From Bacteroidaceae bacterium (GTDB taxonomy: Bacteria > Bacteroidota > Bacteroidia > Bacteroidales > Bacteroidaceae): a stretch of 40,248 nucleotides of DNA. The notes beneath the pieces are model-generated. The model saw nothing but the letters and a program-made list of their open reading frames with translations, made no database searches and was not told the DNA's origin. Both the position numbers and the translations under genes were made by a program. Of this stretch, positions 7,188 to 13,983 are shown one piece after another; positions within the stretch are counted from its first letter, which is position 1, and every line of letters begins with the position of its first letter. Where the stretch lies: assembly GCA_017469685.1 (NCBI GenBank), contig JAFUFW010000040.1:1-40248 (forward strand), written 5' to 3'.

Positions 7188-7322
7188 TCAGTCAATCCAT
7201 CCATCTTTGTCCGGCTGGTGAGCTCCAGGAAAGTATTCTGTTTTGTGATCCTTGATGCTCAGGATGTGATGCCAGTGGATAGGTCCGGCAAAGGCTCCGA
7301 TAGACTGATCAATGACAAGCAT
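7188..7322 (-). CDS. hypothetical 44-residue protein downstream of menA
   Basis: ATG 7320-7322, stop 7188-7190, starting 14 bases after the menA stop. The sequence is rich in His, Asp and aromatic residues (GAFAGPIHWHHILSIKDHK, then QPDKDGWID at the end) and has the look of a real folded segment. The frame is open further upstream through the menA terminus, so it may be the tail of a larger lost protein rather than a complete gene. No family recognised. Confidence 0.4.
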   Translation of the reverse strand: MLVIDQSIGAFAGPIHWHHILSIKDHKTEYFPGAHQPDKDGWID

Positions 7323-7336
7323 GTAGAAATGACCGT

Positions 7337-8338
7337 CTAATGGAGTAACAGCGCCAGCGACTGCAGCACTGCGAAGAGGAAGATGTTGGCGGCGGTCTGG
7401 CCGAGCACTTGGTTGAGCTGTCGTCCGCTGTGCAGGCGTTTCATGTGCAACCACGTGCGTATGTGTGGAATAAGGTAGAGGAGAGGAATGAACGTGAATA
7501 AGGAGGGAGCGAAGGTGGAGGTTGTGAGATTTGAAAACGATGCATTGCCTTTACAGGAGGAATATAAAATGGGGAGCAAAGGAAGCACCACGGCGATGAC
7601 GCCCAGCAGCAAGTACAGCTGCTCTGCAAACCTGCCGCCAAGGAGCACGACGATGGTGCGTTTGCCAGCGGCGCGGTCCTGGTCGCGATCGCGGTAGTTG
7701 TTGACCACCAGGAGGCAGTCCGTGGCGAGTCCCATGCCTATGGAGAGCAACAGGACTGGCAGCGTCATCTTGCCTGTCTGGATGAAATAAGTGGCACAGA
7801 CGGGAACGAGGCCGAAGAACACCAGCACCAGTACGTCGCCCAGCCCGATGCCTGCTAACAGCGTGGTGTAGAGGAAACAAAAGACCACGCATGCCACTCC
7901 GATGGCTACTAACCACCATCCTCCCCACAGCACCAAAGGCAGCCCCACGAGGCACGCCAGCAGCGTGGTGATGCCTATTCCCCACTCCATCGCTCGCGGC
8001 GTGATCCATCCTTCGCTGCATGCTCGCGGTGGTCCCAGGCGTGTCTCGCGGTCATCGCGCCCTTTCTTGAAGTCGAAGAAGTCGTTGACGAAGTTCGCGT
8101 CCACCTGCATCAGCAGGGCAAAGAGCAGGGAGAGCAACGCTGGCGTCCAGCTGAATCCGGATTGCAGAAGAAGGCCCTCCTCGCCCCCTTCCGAGCCAGC
8201 AAAGTTCAAGTCCCGCCATGCCGCACTCAGCGCCACCATCACAGGCGCAGCAGCACCCGTCAGGGTCTTCGGTCGTGCAGCTGACCACCAAGCCCGTAGG
8301 CTGTTGGTGCGAATAGTTTCAGGCTTATGTTGTCTCAT
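7337..8338 (-). CDS. menA: 1,4-dihydroxy-2-naphthoate polyprenyltransferase
   Basis: 333 residues from ATG 8336-8338. Membrane UbiA-type prenyltransferase that joins a polyprenyl chain to 1,4-dihydroxy-2-naphthoate to make demethylmenaquinone, the quinone used by the fumarate reductase encoded at 35-38 kb. The first Asp-rich motif is NDFFDFKKGRDD (85-96) and the second is NNYRDRDQD near 215; about eight hydrophobic helices are visible. The ATG overlaps the stop of the upstream 47-residue gene as ATGA, which fixes this start over longer open frames. Two hydrophilic stretches (near 45-62 and 255-275) look inserted compared with the expected compact helices. Confidence 0.9.
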   Translation of the reverse strand: MRQHKPETIRTNSLRAWWSAARPKTLTGAAAPVMVALSAAWRDLNFAGSEGGEEGLLLQSGFSWTPALLSLLFALLMQVDANFVNDFFDFKKGRDDRETRLGPPRACSEGWITPRAMEWGIGITTLLACLVGLPLVLWGGWWLVAIGVACVVFCFLYTTLLAGIGLGDVLVLVFFGLVPVCATYFIQTGKMTLPVLLLSIGMGLATDCLLVVNNYRDRDQDRAAGKRTIVVLLGGRFAEQLYLLLGVIAVVLPLLPILYSSCKGNASFSNLTTSTFAPSLFTFIPLLYLIPHIRTWLHMKRLHSGRQLNQVLGQTAANIFLFAVLQSLALLLH

Positions 8339-8478
8339 GCGTGCTTGCCTCCTTGCCTTTTCTTCCACTGCTTCATTTCGTAAATCACGGATATTACGCT
8401 GATGACCACTCCAATCACGCCCACCAGAAGGGTGATGAGGTCGAAGTTTTCTTTGCAGAAAGTGATGAATGAATCCAT
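8335..8478 (-). CDS. 47-residue single-TM protein translationally coupled to menA
   Basis: ATG 8476-8478, TGA 8335-8337 overlapping the menA ATG. Layout: a short N-terminal segment (MDSFITFCKENFD), one strongly hydrophobic helix (LITLLVGVIGVVISVISVIY) and a basic tail (KQWKKRQGGKHA), so an N-out/C-in or N-in single-pass membrane peptide. It has a clean promoter -7 box just upstream and perfect coupling to menA, which supports a real gene. Function unknown; a small partner of MenA or only a translation primer are both possible. Confidence 0.6.
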   Translation of the reverse strand: MDSFITFCKENFDLITLLVGVIGVVISVISVIYEMKQWKKRQGGKHA

Positions 8479-8500
8479 ATCTTGTTGCTTTTCTTTTGTG

Positions 8501-8508
8501 CAAAGGTA
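8501..8508 (-). promoter_or_regulatory. -7 box of the small-protein/menA unit
   Basis: TACCTTTG on the minus strand, 22 bases before the ATG at 8478. No good -33 TTTG at the usual distance. Confidence 0.5.
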
Positions 8509-8727
8509 GTGGAAAAAACGCAAAGGGACGCCTTTTTGCTGGAAATGATGAGCAATGTGGCGAAAGATTAGTTCATTTCTCCTACTCTGAACCTGGTGCG
8601 TATCATTTTTGGTTCCCCTCCGGTGAGCTCTTATCGTTTCGGACACATCTTTATAGGCAAAACCTAAAACAGGTTGCGTTGCCTTCAATCTTTTTTGATT
8701 TTTTTCTGCTTCTCGTGTAGCAAATCG

Positions 8728-8735
8728 TACCTTTG
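8728..8735 (+). promoter_or_regulatory. -7 box of the first sigma-factor operon
   Basis: TACCTTTG on the plus strand, 41 bases before ATG 8777. It shows that an ATG at 8735 in the same frame is not used. The -33 region is not consensus, which would fit a regulated promoter. Confidence 0.5.
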
Positions 8736-8776
8736 TGGCGACTAAAGGACAAACGACGAACAAAACAAACGAGATA

Positions 8777-9250
8777 ATGAACCCGAAAGAACAAGAATTT
8801 GAACAGCTGGTGCGGACGCACAAGGCTACCATCTATACCGTCTGCTACCTGTTCAGCCAGGACCAGGACGAGGTGGCCGACCTCTTCCAGGAGTGCCTCA
8901 TCAACCTGTGGCGCAGCTGGCCTAACTTCGAGGGGCGCAGCGACGTGCGGACATGGATCTACCGCGTGAGCCTGAACGTCTGCGTCAGCCTCGACCGCAA
9001 GCGCCGCCGCCACCAGACCATCCCGCTGACGATGGACATCAACCCCTACAAGGAGGACAACCAGAACTCCCATCAGATGGAACTCCTGCGCCAGCGCATC
9101 AACCAACTACCTCCCTTCGACCGCGCCATCGTCCTGCTGTGGCTGGAGAATATGAGCTACGACGAGATAGGTGCCATCGTGGGCATCTCTGCCAAGAACG
9201 TCAGCGTGCGCCTGGTGCGCATCACAGAGCAGCTGAAACGAATGAAATAG
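8777..9250 (+). CDS. ECF-type RNA polymerase sigma factor (paralogue A)
   Basis: 157 residues. Region 2 spans about 5-75 (LVRTHKATIYTVCYLFSQ, DLFQECLINLWR, VRTWIYRVSLNVC). Region 4 spans about 105-155 (PFDRAIVLLWLENMSYDEIG, then ISAKNVSVRL), giving the helix-turn-helix that reads the -35-type element. The start at 8777 is chosen because the promoter box overlaps the longer frame and because the paralogue at 16385-16864 begins at the same point. A 200-residue membrane protein follows 67 bases later and is the likely regulator. Target genes unknown. Closely similar to sigma paralogue B. Confidence 0.9.
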   Translation: MNPKEQEFEQLVRTHKATIYTVCYLFSQDQDEVADLFQECLINLWRSWPNFEGRSDVRTWIYRVSLNVCVSLDRKRRRHQTIPLTMDINPYKEDNQNSHQMELLRQRINQLPPFDRAIVLLWLENMSYDEIGAIVGISAKNVSVRLVRITEQLKRMK

Positions 9251-9317
9251 AATAAACAATCGTAGATTCCGGAACTACACCCCAAAGTATTCACCTCTTT
9301 TTTAAAAGCGTATCATT

Positions 9318-9929
9318 ATGGAAACTCAGACCAATAACACTCTCAACCCCATGAACGAAGTAGACGAACTCCGCCAGCAGTTGTCACTCTTTAAGCAGCG
9401 CCTAGACCAGCAGGAAATCGTCAACGACCGGCTCTTGCGCCGCTCTATGAACGCCCGGCTGAGCATTTTCACCAGGACCAGCGTCATCATAGATGTCATT
9501 GGACTTCTCATCATGCCCATCATCCTCATTGCGCTCCATGTGATTGGCGTGCCTTGGTACCTCGGTGCCTTTCTGCTGTTGATAGTCATCGTGGAACTCG
9601 CCTATAACATCGTCGCCCATCGCCGGCTGCAACGGCTCTTCACCGGCGGCAACGACCTGCTGACCGTGCGTCGCGGACTGCTCCGCTTCAAGCGGACGGA
9701 ACGCCTGTGGACACTCATTGCCGTGCCGCTCATCATCCTCTGGCTACTTGCCCTCTACTGGCAAATGGGCATTTTCTCTGAAGAACTGACGGGTGCAGCC
9801 GCTTCAGGATTGGTCACCTCCGCCATCGGTGTCTTCTTCGGCCTGCTGTTCTGCTTCGGCTTCTATGCCTGGGAGATGCACCGCGTGAACACATCCATCC
9901 ACGAGATTGACGAACTCTCGGCAGAATAA
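9318..9929 (+). CDS. four-helix membrane protein paired with sigma factor A (possible anti-sigma)
   Basis: 203 residues. N-terminal 45 residues are hydrophilic and coiled-coil-like (ELRQQLSLFKQRLDQQEIVN), then four hydrophobic helices in two pairs (about 52-95 and 135-190), with a cytoplasmic basic loop between. It has no zinc-binding anti-sigma (HxxxCxxC) motif. The signature QEIVNDRLLRR recurs as QEVVNEQLMRR in the membrane protein of the second sigma locus, and the third helix (VPLIILWLLALYW) matches too. Position directly after the sigma gene suggests that it holds the sigma factor at the membrane; that is inference. Confidence 0.7.
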   Translation: METQTNNTLNPMNEVDELRQQLSLFKQRLDQQEIVNDRLLRRSMNARLSIFTRTSVIIDVIGLLIMPIILIALHVIGVPWYLGAFLLLIVIVELAYNIVAHRRLQRLFTGGNDLLTVRRGLLRFKRTERLWTLIAVPLIILWLLALYWQMGIFSEELTGAAASGLVTSAIGVFFGLLFCFGFYAWEMHRVNTSIHEIDELSAE

Positions 9930-9963
9930 CCCAACAACCATAAATACTTTTTCTTTGAAGCAG

Positions 9964-9990
9964 CGCTGGCCGTGAGGCTGGCGTTGTTTT
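9964..9990 (+). terminator. probable terminator after the sigma A operon
   Basis: GCGCTGGCC pairs with GGCTGGCG (allowing G-U) around a short loop, followed by TTGTTTT. It sits 35-60 bases after the stop. Confidence 0.45.
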
Positions 9991-10085
9991 AGTTCAGAGC
10001 TACTCACAAAAAACAGTTCTCAGAAGCAATAAACGAGGAAGCAGGGACGTTTATTAAACATACCACTTCTTAATCTCTAATCATT

Positions 10086-10790
10086 ATGCTAAGAATGCTA
10101 AGAAAACATTTCTGCACGGTCCTCTGTGGACTCCTCCTGCTTACCGCCTGCGACCACGGCGTGACCATTCATCCCTCCAAGGTCACGACGGATATGAAAA
10201 AGAACTATTCTGCAGCCCTGAGCGGACTGTATGATACCGAGGTACGCGTAATCTCGTCGATTGCCGGAGCGGAGCGCACGGTAAAGATAGAGAACGGCAA
10301 GCGCGTGGAATACTTCGAGAGTCAGGACTCCACGCTGCAGCAAATAGCTACCATCCTCGACTACGACAACGGCATGAAGCTCATCGTCCATAACTTCCCG
10401 ATCTCCACCCTCTCCCCTACCCTTCCCGACTCTCTTAGCGACCTGCGCACCGCCATTGCTGCCCTGCCCGACACGGAGCTGACTATCGACTACGGATTCA
10501 CCTACCCCGACCTGCTCTATATGACCTTCGCGCCGCAGGCACTCCCCTTCACCTGTCAGACTGCCGACGGCCGCCAGCACCACCTGCGCCTCGTATTCGG
10601 TCAGTCCTCCAGCTGGGTCATCGGAGAACTGGAGGACCGTGTGCTCAGCGCCAACCTAATCCTTGATAACTGCTCACTCTCCTTCTTTGCCACGACTCTC
10701 TACGAGGACAACCGCCTGCTTTTCACCTTCGACGACTGGACCAACAACGACTTCTTCGGCGTCTTCCTCCGCTTAATTGATAAGGCATAA
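10086..10790 (+). CDS. lipoprotein of unknown function (possibly DUF4840-like)
   Basis: 234 residues. Lipoprotein signal peptide with lipobox LTAC, so Cys22 is the lipidated residue (TVLCGLLLLTAC). The mature region opens GVTIHPSKVTTDMKKNYSA and has alternating hydrophobic strands (KLIVHNFPISTLSPTLPD, then LTIDYGF), consistent with a beta-rich exported domain. It vaguely resembles Bacteroidota lipoproteins annotated DUF4840, which also carry a 'F.ISTLA' segment; not confirmed. Either of two ATGs (10086 or 10095) could start it. It lies between two sigma operons on the same strand and could be under control of one of them. Confidence 0.7.
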   Translation: MLRMLRKHFCTVLCGLLLLTACDHGVTIHPSKVTTDMKKNYSAALSGLYDTEVRVISSIAGAERTVKIENGKRVEYFESQDSTLQQIATILDYDNGMKLIVHNFPISTLSPTLPDSLSDLRTAIAALPDTELTIDYGFTYPDLLYMTFAPQALPFTCQTADGRQHHLRLVFGQSSSWVIGELEDRVLSANLILDNCSLSFFATTLYEDNRLLFTFDDWTNNDFFGVFLRLIDKA

Positions 10791-10890
10791 GAGTAGCAAC
10801 TCTGGGAGAGAAACGAAAAATGTGAGGACAAAGTGTAATAATTAGCAGCGGTGAGGGTCTATAAAGCAGAAGAACGTCTAAAACCAGACA

Positions 10891-11436
10891 ATGACAGACA
10901 GAGAACTCGCCAATCAGGCCATCCAAGGCAACCACAAAGCTTTCGCTGAGATTGTTCATCGCCACTCGGGGATGGTGTTCTCCAAAGCTCTTGGTGTGAT
11001 GCACACTGAAGAGGGGGCAGCCGAAGTGGCTCAGCAGACCTTTGTTCGCGCCTACCAGAGCCTCGACACGTGGCGCGGTGCAGATCTCGCTCCGTGGCTT
11101 ACTGCCATTGCAACGCACACAGCCCTTAAGCTATTAGACAAGGAACGCCGACGGCGCACTACTTCGCTCGATGACCCTTCAGCATCCTCTGTCCTTTCGA
11201 CATCCTCTGATTATTTCTACTCTGAGGAGCGCGAAGCCCGCCTACAGCAGATGGAAGCAGCTATTGCACAACTGCCGGAGCAAGACCAGCAACTCCTACA
11301 CCTGCAATACTACGAGCAGATGAAAACGGCCGATATTGCCAGCCGCACAGGCCTCTCGCAGAGCAATGTGCTCGTCAGGTTGCACAGGATACGCGAACGA
11401 TTAAGAAAAAGCATCACCCATGAACGAAATGACTGA
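10891..11436 (+). CDS. ECF-type RNA polymerase sigma factor (third locus)
   Basis: 181 residues. Region 2 is at about 10-85 (FAEIVHRHSGMVFSKALGVM, VAQQTFVRAYQSLDTWRG, LAPWLTAIATHTALKLLDKE). A Ser-rich linker (about 95-115) is followed by region 4 at 120-178 (AQLPEQDQQLLHLQYYEQMK, TADIASRTGLSQSNVLVRLH). It is a different sub-type from the two paralogues at 8.8 and 16.4 kb, closer to RpoE/SigW-like factors. Its 3' end overlaps the next gene by 17 bases, indicating co-translation with a small membrane protein that is the likely anti-sigma. Confidence 0.9.
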   Translation: MTDRELANQAIQGNHKAFAEIVHRHSGMVFSKALGVMHTEEGAAEVAQQTFVRAYQSLDTWRGADLAPWLTAIATHTALKLLDKERRRRTTSLDDPSASSVLSTSSDYFYSEEREARLQQMEAAIAQLPEQDQQLLHLQYYEQMKTADIASRTGLSQSNVLVRLHRIRERLRKSITHERND

Positions 11437-11743
11437 CACCCCCATTGATACCCTTATCCAAGAGACGCTGGAGCGCCGCGAGCTCCTTGCCGACCTCGAT
11501 CGCCTCATCATCGCCGACGTGCGCCGTCGCGCCTGTCGCGCCTGGCTGCGCCGTTGGGCGCGAGCCGTGGTCTTCAGCTTCGGCGTACCACTGGTGCTGC
11601 TCGCTTTTGCCGCTTGCGCGTACCTTTATATAAAGCAGCACGGCGCATCGGCCTTCGCGCTCTCCGTCATGGTATGGCCTACGCTTGCTCTCATCTTCAC
11701 CACCCAGCGCGCCCTCGAAACATTTTCTCCCGAGGATGTGTAA
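11420..11743 (+). CDS. small membrane protein overlapping the sigma gene (likely anti-sigma factor)
   Basis: 107 residues. Hydrophilic, charged N-terminal helix (TLIQETLERRELLADLDRLI, about 10-30), an Arg-rich juxtamembrane stretch, then two hydrophobic helices (about 50-70 and 78-97). This is the layout of a short transmembrane anti-sigma with its sigma-binding helix in the cytoplasm, though no named domain is recognisable. Two starts are possible (ATG 11420 or 11429); both overlap the sigma stop, so translation is coupled. Confidence 0.65.
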   Translation: MNEMTDTPIDTLIQETLERRELLADLDRLIIADVRRRACRAWLRRWARAVVFSFGVPLVLLAFAACAYLYIKQHGASAFALSVMVWPTLALIFTTQRALETFSPEDV

Positions 11744-11827
11744 TAAACTCGCCACTCGCGGGTCTTATAAATGAAAGCGCTCTCAAAAACGTCAACAATA
11801 ACTATTCATTAATAAAACAAAAAACAC

Positions 11828-12226
11828 ATGGAAGCAATAGATCTTGAAAGCCTACTCGCCATCCTCCTTTCCTGCTCCATCCCCATCGTTACCATCCTGA
11901 TGGTGTTCATCACCATGATCAAGAAGAAAAGCCGCGAAACCGAGCTGCGTCTGGCCATTGTCCAGGCAGGCACAGACGCCGACACGGCCAAGGTGCTCAT
12001 TGACCAACAGCAGAAGAAGCGCGACAAATACAGCAGCTTGCGTTGGGGATGCATCCTCGCCGGCATGGGGCTCGGCGCCCTCTGCGACGCCCTCATCGGC
12101 ATCAGCCCCAAGCACGATATCTACTTCTGGTTCATCATCGCCGCCGGCATGGGCGTCGGCCTCCTCACCTCCTTCGTCATCGAGTATAAGCTCTCGAAGA
12201 ATAGTGCTGAAGCAGTCCAGGAATAG
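11828..12226 (+). CDS. DUF6249-like small membrane protein
   Basis: 132 residues. An N-terminal hydrophobic helix (LAILLSCSIPIVTILMVFIT, 9-28), a charged cytoplasmic stretch with ELRLAIVQAGTDADTAKVLI, then two more helices (about 65-85 and 95-115). The order of TM helix, basic KKKSRETELR segment, central helical part and hydrophobic pair matches small Bacteroidota proteins found after sigma/anti-sigma pairs and annotated DUF6249; from memory, not searched. It begins 84 bases after the anti-sigma candidate and probably belongs to the same transcript. Function unknown. Confidence 0.65.
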   Translation: MEAIDLESLLAILLSCSIPIVTILMVFITMIKKKSRETELRLAIVQAGTDADTAKVLIDQQQKKRDKYSSLRWGCILAGMGLGALCDALIGISPKHDIYFWFIIAAGMGVGLLTSFVIEYKLSKNSAEAVQE

Positions 12227-12401
12227 GGTGTCATTTTTTGCAATGATAGGCAAAACTCAATCATATAATCCCGATTTCATAGGTTGATCTACTCTTAAGG
12301 AAAAAAAGTTGTTAATCTTTGTAATATTCTCTCTCAGATTTGTGTATATATTAGTAGAAAGAATTATTATTGTATCACAATCTAATCAGACAATAACACA
12401 A

Positions 12402-13688
12402 ATGAGAAACAGAATGATTCTGCTGACAGCGCTCGCAGTGGCGCTGACAGCTACTCCTTTGGCAGGATGCTCAGACGACAACGATAACCAGGGCATTGAA
12501 GAACCCATGGACAACACTTTGAAGCCCATCTCCTTGACCAGGGCTCAGCAGGAACTGGTGACGGCGTCCAATGACTTTGCCTTTAACCTCTTCCGCGCAG
12601 CAACGCTGCTAGGCCAGAGCGGCCCATACTTCGGCAACTTAGAGTCCCAGAAGAGCGTTATCCTCTCACCTCTCAGCATCACTTACGCGCTTGGGATGCT
12701 CAACAACGGTGCTGCAGGCGAGACTCTGTATCAGATAAATAACGTTCTGGGCTACGGCGACACTGGCGCCGAAGGTATCAACGTCTTCTGCCGTAAGATG
12801 CTTAGTGAGGCTCCGGCCTTGGACAAACTCACGAAGGTGATGATTGCCAACAACATCTACTTGAACGAAGGCTACAAGCTTCTTCCCGATTTCGTGGCGA
12901 AAGCAAAGGAGTTCTACGGCGCAGAGCCAGAGACGCGCAATTTCCACGACGGCAAAACCTGCAGCGTCATCAACCATTGGGCCAGCGACCACACCGAGGG
13001 GATGATAGACGAAGTGTTGACTGAAGATTCATTCAATCCTTTTGCCGTGAGTTATTTGCTCAACGCAATCTACTTCAAAGGTGTCTGGCAAGAGAAATTC
13101 AGCAAGAGTCAGACGCGCGACGAGGCTTTTGAGGGTAGCCGGAAGAAGGTGCCAATGATGCATCAGGAGCATAAGTTCGACTACACCGAGAACGAGCTTT
13201 GCCAGGCCCTTCGCCTTCCCTACGGCAACGGAGCCTACTCGATGACAATCCTACTGCCACGCGTGGGCAAATCGGTCGACGAACTGCTGCTCTCGCTCAA
13301 CGCCGAGAGCTGGAAGCAGTACCAAGACATGGGTAGCGCCATTGCCGACGTGAAACTGCCGCGCTTCGAGTCGAAAACAGATTTAGGTCTGAACGACATT
13401 ATGGCCAAACTCGGTATGCCCAGGGCCTTCGACCACTATGAAGCCGAGTTCCCAGCTTTCTGCAATGTGCCTACCTATATAGGCATGATGAAGCAAGTGG
13501 CACGCATTAAACTCGACGAGGAAGGTACCGAGGCCGCAGCTGTGACGGTTATAGGTATGTTGGAAACATCGGCTTTGCCAGAGGAACCGCAGTACGTCAC
13601 GTTCCACGCCACGCGCCCCTTCCTCTACGTCATAAGTGAATGGTCCACTGGAGCTATCTTCTTCATTGGCAAATATGTAGGTGACTGA
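12402..13688 (+). CDS. secreted serpin-family protease inhibitor (lipoprotein)
   Basis: 428 residues from ATG 12402; the open frame extends upstream but the signal peptide starts here. Lipobox LAGC near residue 20 predicts surface anchoring. A full serpin fold follows (NDFAFNLFRAA, VILSPLSITYALGMLNNGA, YLLNAIYFKGVW, YSMTILLPR, VTFHATRPFLYVI). The reactive-centre hinge EEGTEAAAVT fits inhibitory serpins, which need small residues at P12-P9. Counting from Gly375 as P15 places P1-P1' at Thr389-Ser390 (MLETSALP). Bacteroidota serpins such as miropin defend against host or self proteases. A rho-independent terminator follows. Confidence 0.95.
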   Translation: MRNRMILLTALAVALTATPLAGCSDDNDNQGIEEPMDNTLKPISLTRAQQELVTASNDFAFNLFRAATLLGQSGPYFGNLESQKSVILSPLSITYALGMLNNGAAGETLYQINNVLGYGDTGAEGINVFCRKMLSEAPALDKLTKVMIANNIYLNEGYKLLPDFVAKAKEFYGAEPETRNFHDGKTCSVINHWASDHTEGMIDEVLTEDSFNPFAVSYLLNAIYFKGVWQEKFSKSQTRDEAFEGSRKKVPMMHQEHKFDYTENELCQALRLPYGNGAYSMTILLPRVGKSVDELLLSLNAESWKQYQDMGSAIADVKLPRFESKTDLGLNDIMAKLGMPRAFDHYEAEFPAFCNVPTYIGMMKQVARIKLDEEGTEAAAVTVIGMLETSALPEEPQYVTFHATRPFLYVISEWSTGAIFFIGKYVGD

Positions 13689-13712
13689 TGCACCTCGTTC
13701 TTTGTATATTCA

Positions 13713-13755
13713 TTCCCCGTCGAAGCAAATCTGTTTCTCGGCGGGGATTTTTTTA
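13713..13755 (+). terminator. terminator of the serpin gene
   Basis: CCCCGTCGA at 13715-13723 pairs with the TCGGCGGGG arm ending at 13746, followed by seven T. Strong rho-independent form. Confidence 0.8.
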
Positions 13756-13853
13756 TACCTTAAATAACGTGACATCTTCTGAATTTTGTCGTTTATCATC
13801 AGAAAAAAATGCAGTTTTTCCGTAAAAACCTTATCCTTTTGGTTAAAAGCATT

Positions 13854-13861
13854 TATCTTTG
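13854..13861 (+). promoter_or_regulatory. -7 box upstream of the double esterase gene
   Basis: TATCTTTG fits TAnnTTTG. Transcription would begin near 13868, leaving a leader of over 100 bases. The region 13756-13983 otherwise contains only A/T-rich sequence. Confidence 0.55.
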
Positions 13862-13983
13862 CAGTGGATTGTTCAAACAATAACATTCAATGATGGTGTT
13901 TTCGTTTTGGAAATTTCCTTTATTTGTTACTTTAGACTCATTTTAAAAAGGTATATCTAATGATGGTTTTACACTCCACGAAC

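Noticed and set aside
7497-7565. Repeat-derived insertion in menA
   Set aside because: The segment looks extra, but I see no clear inverted or direct repeat; native variation of the loop is equally possible.
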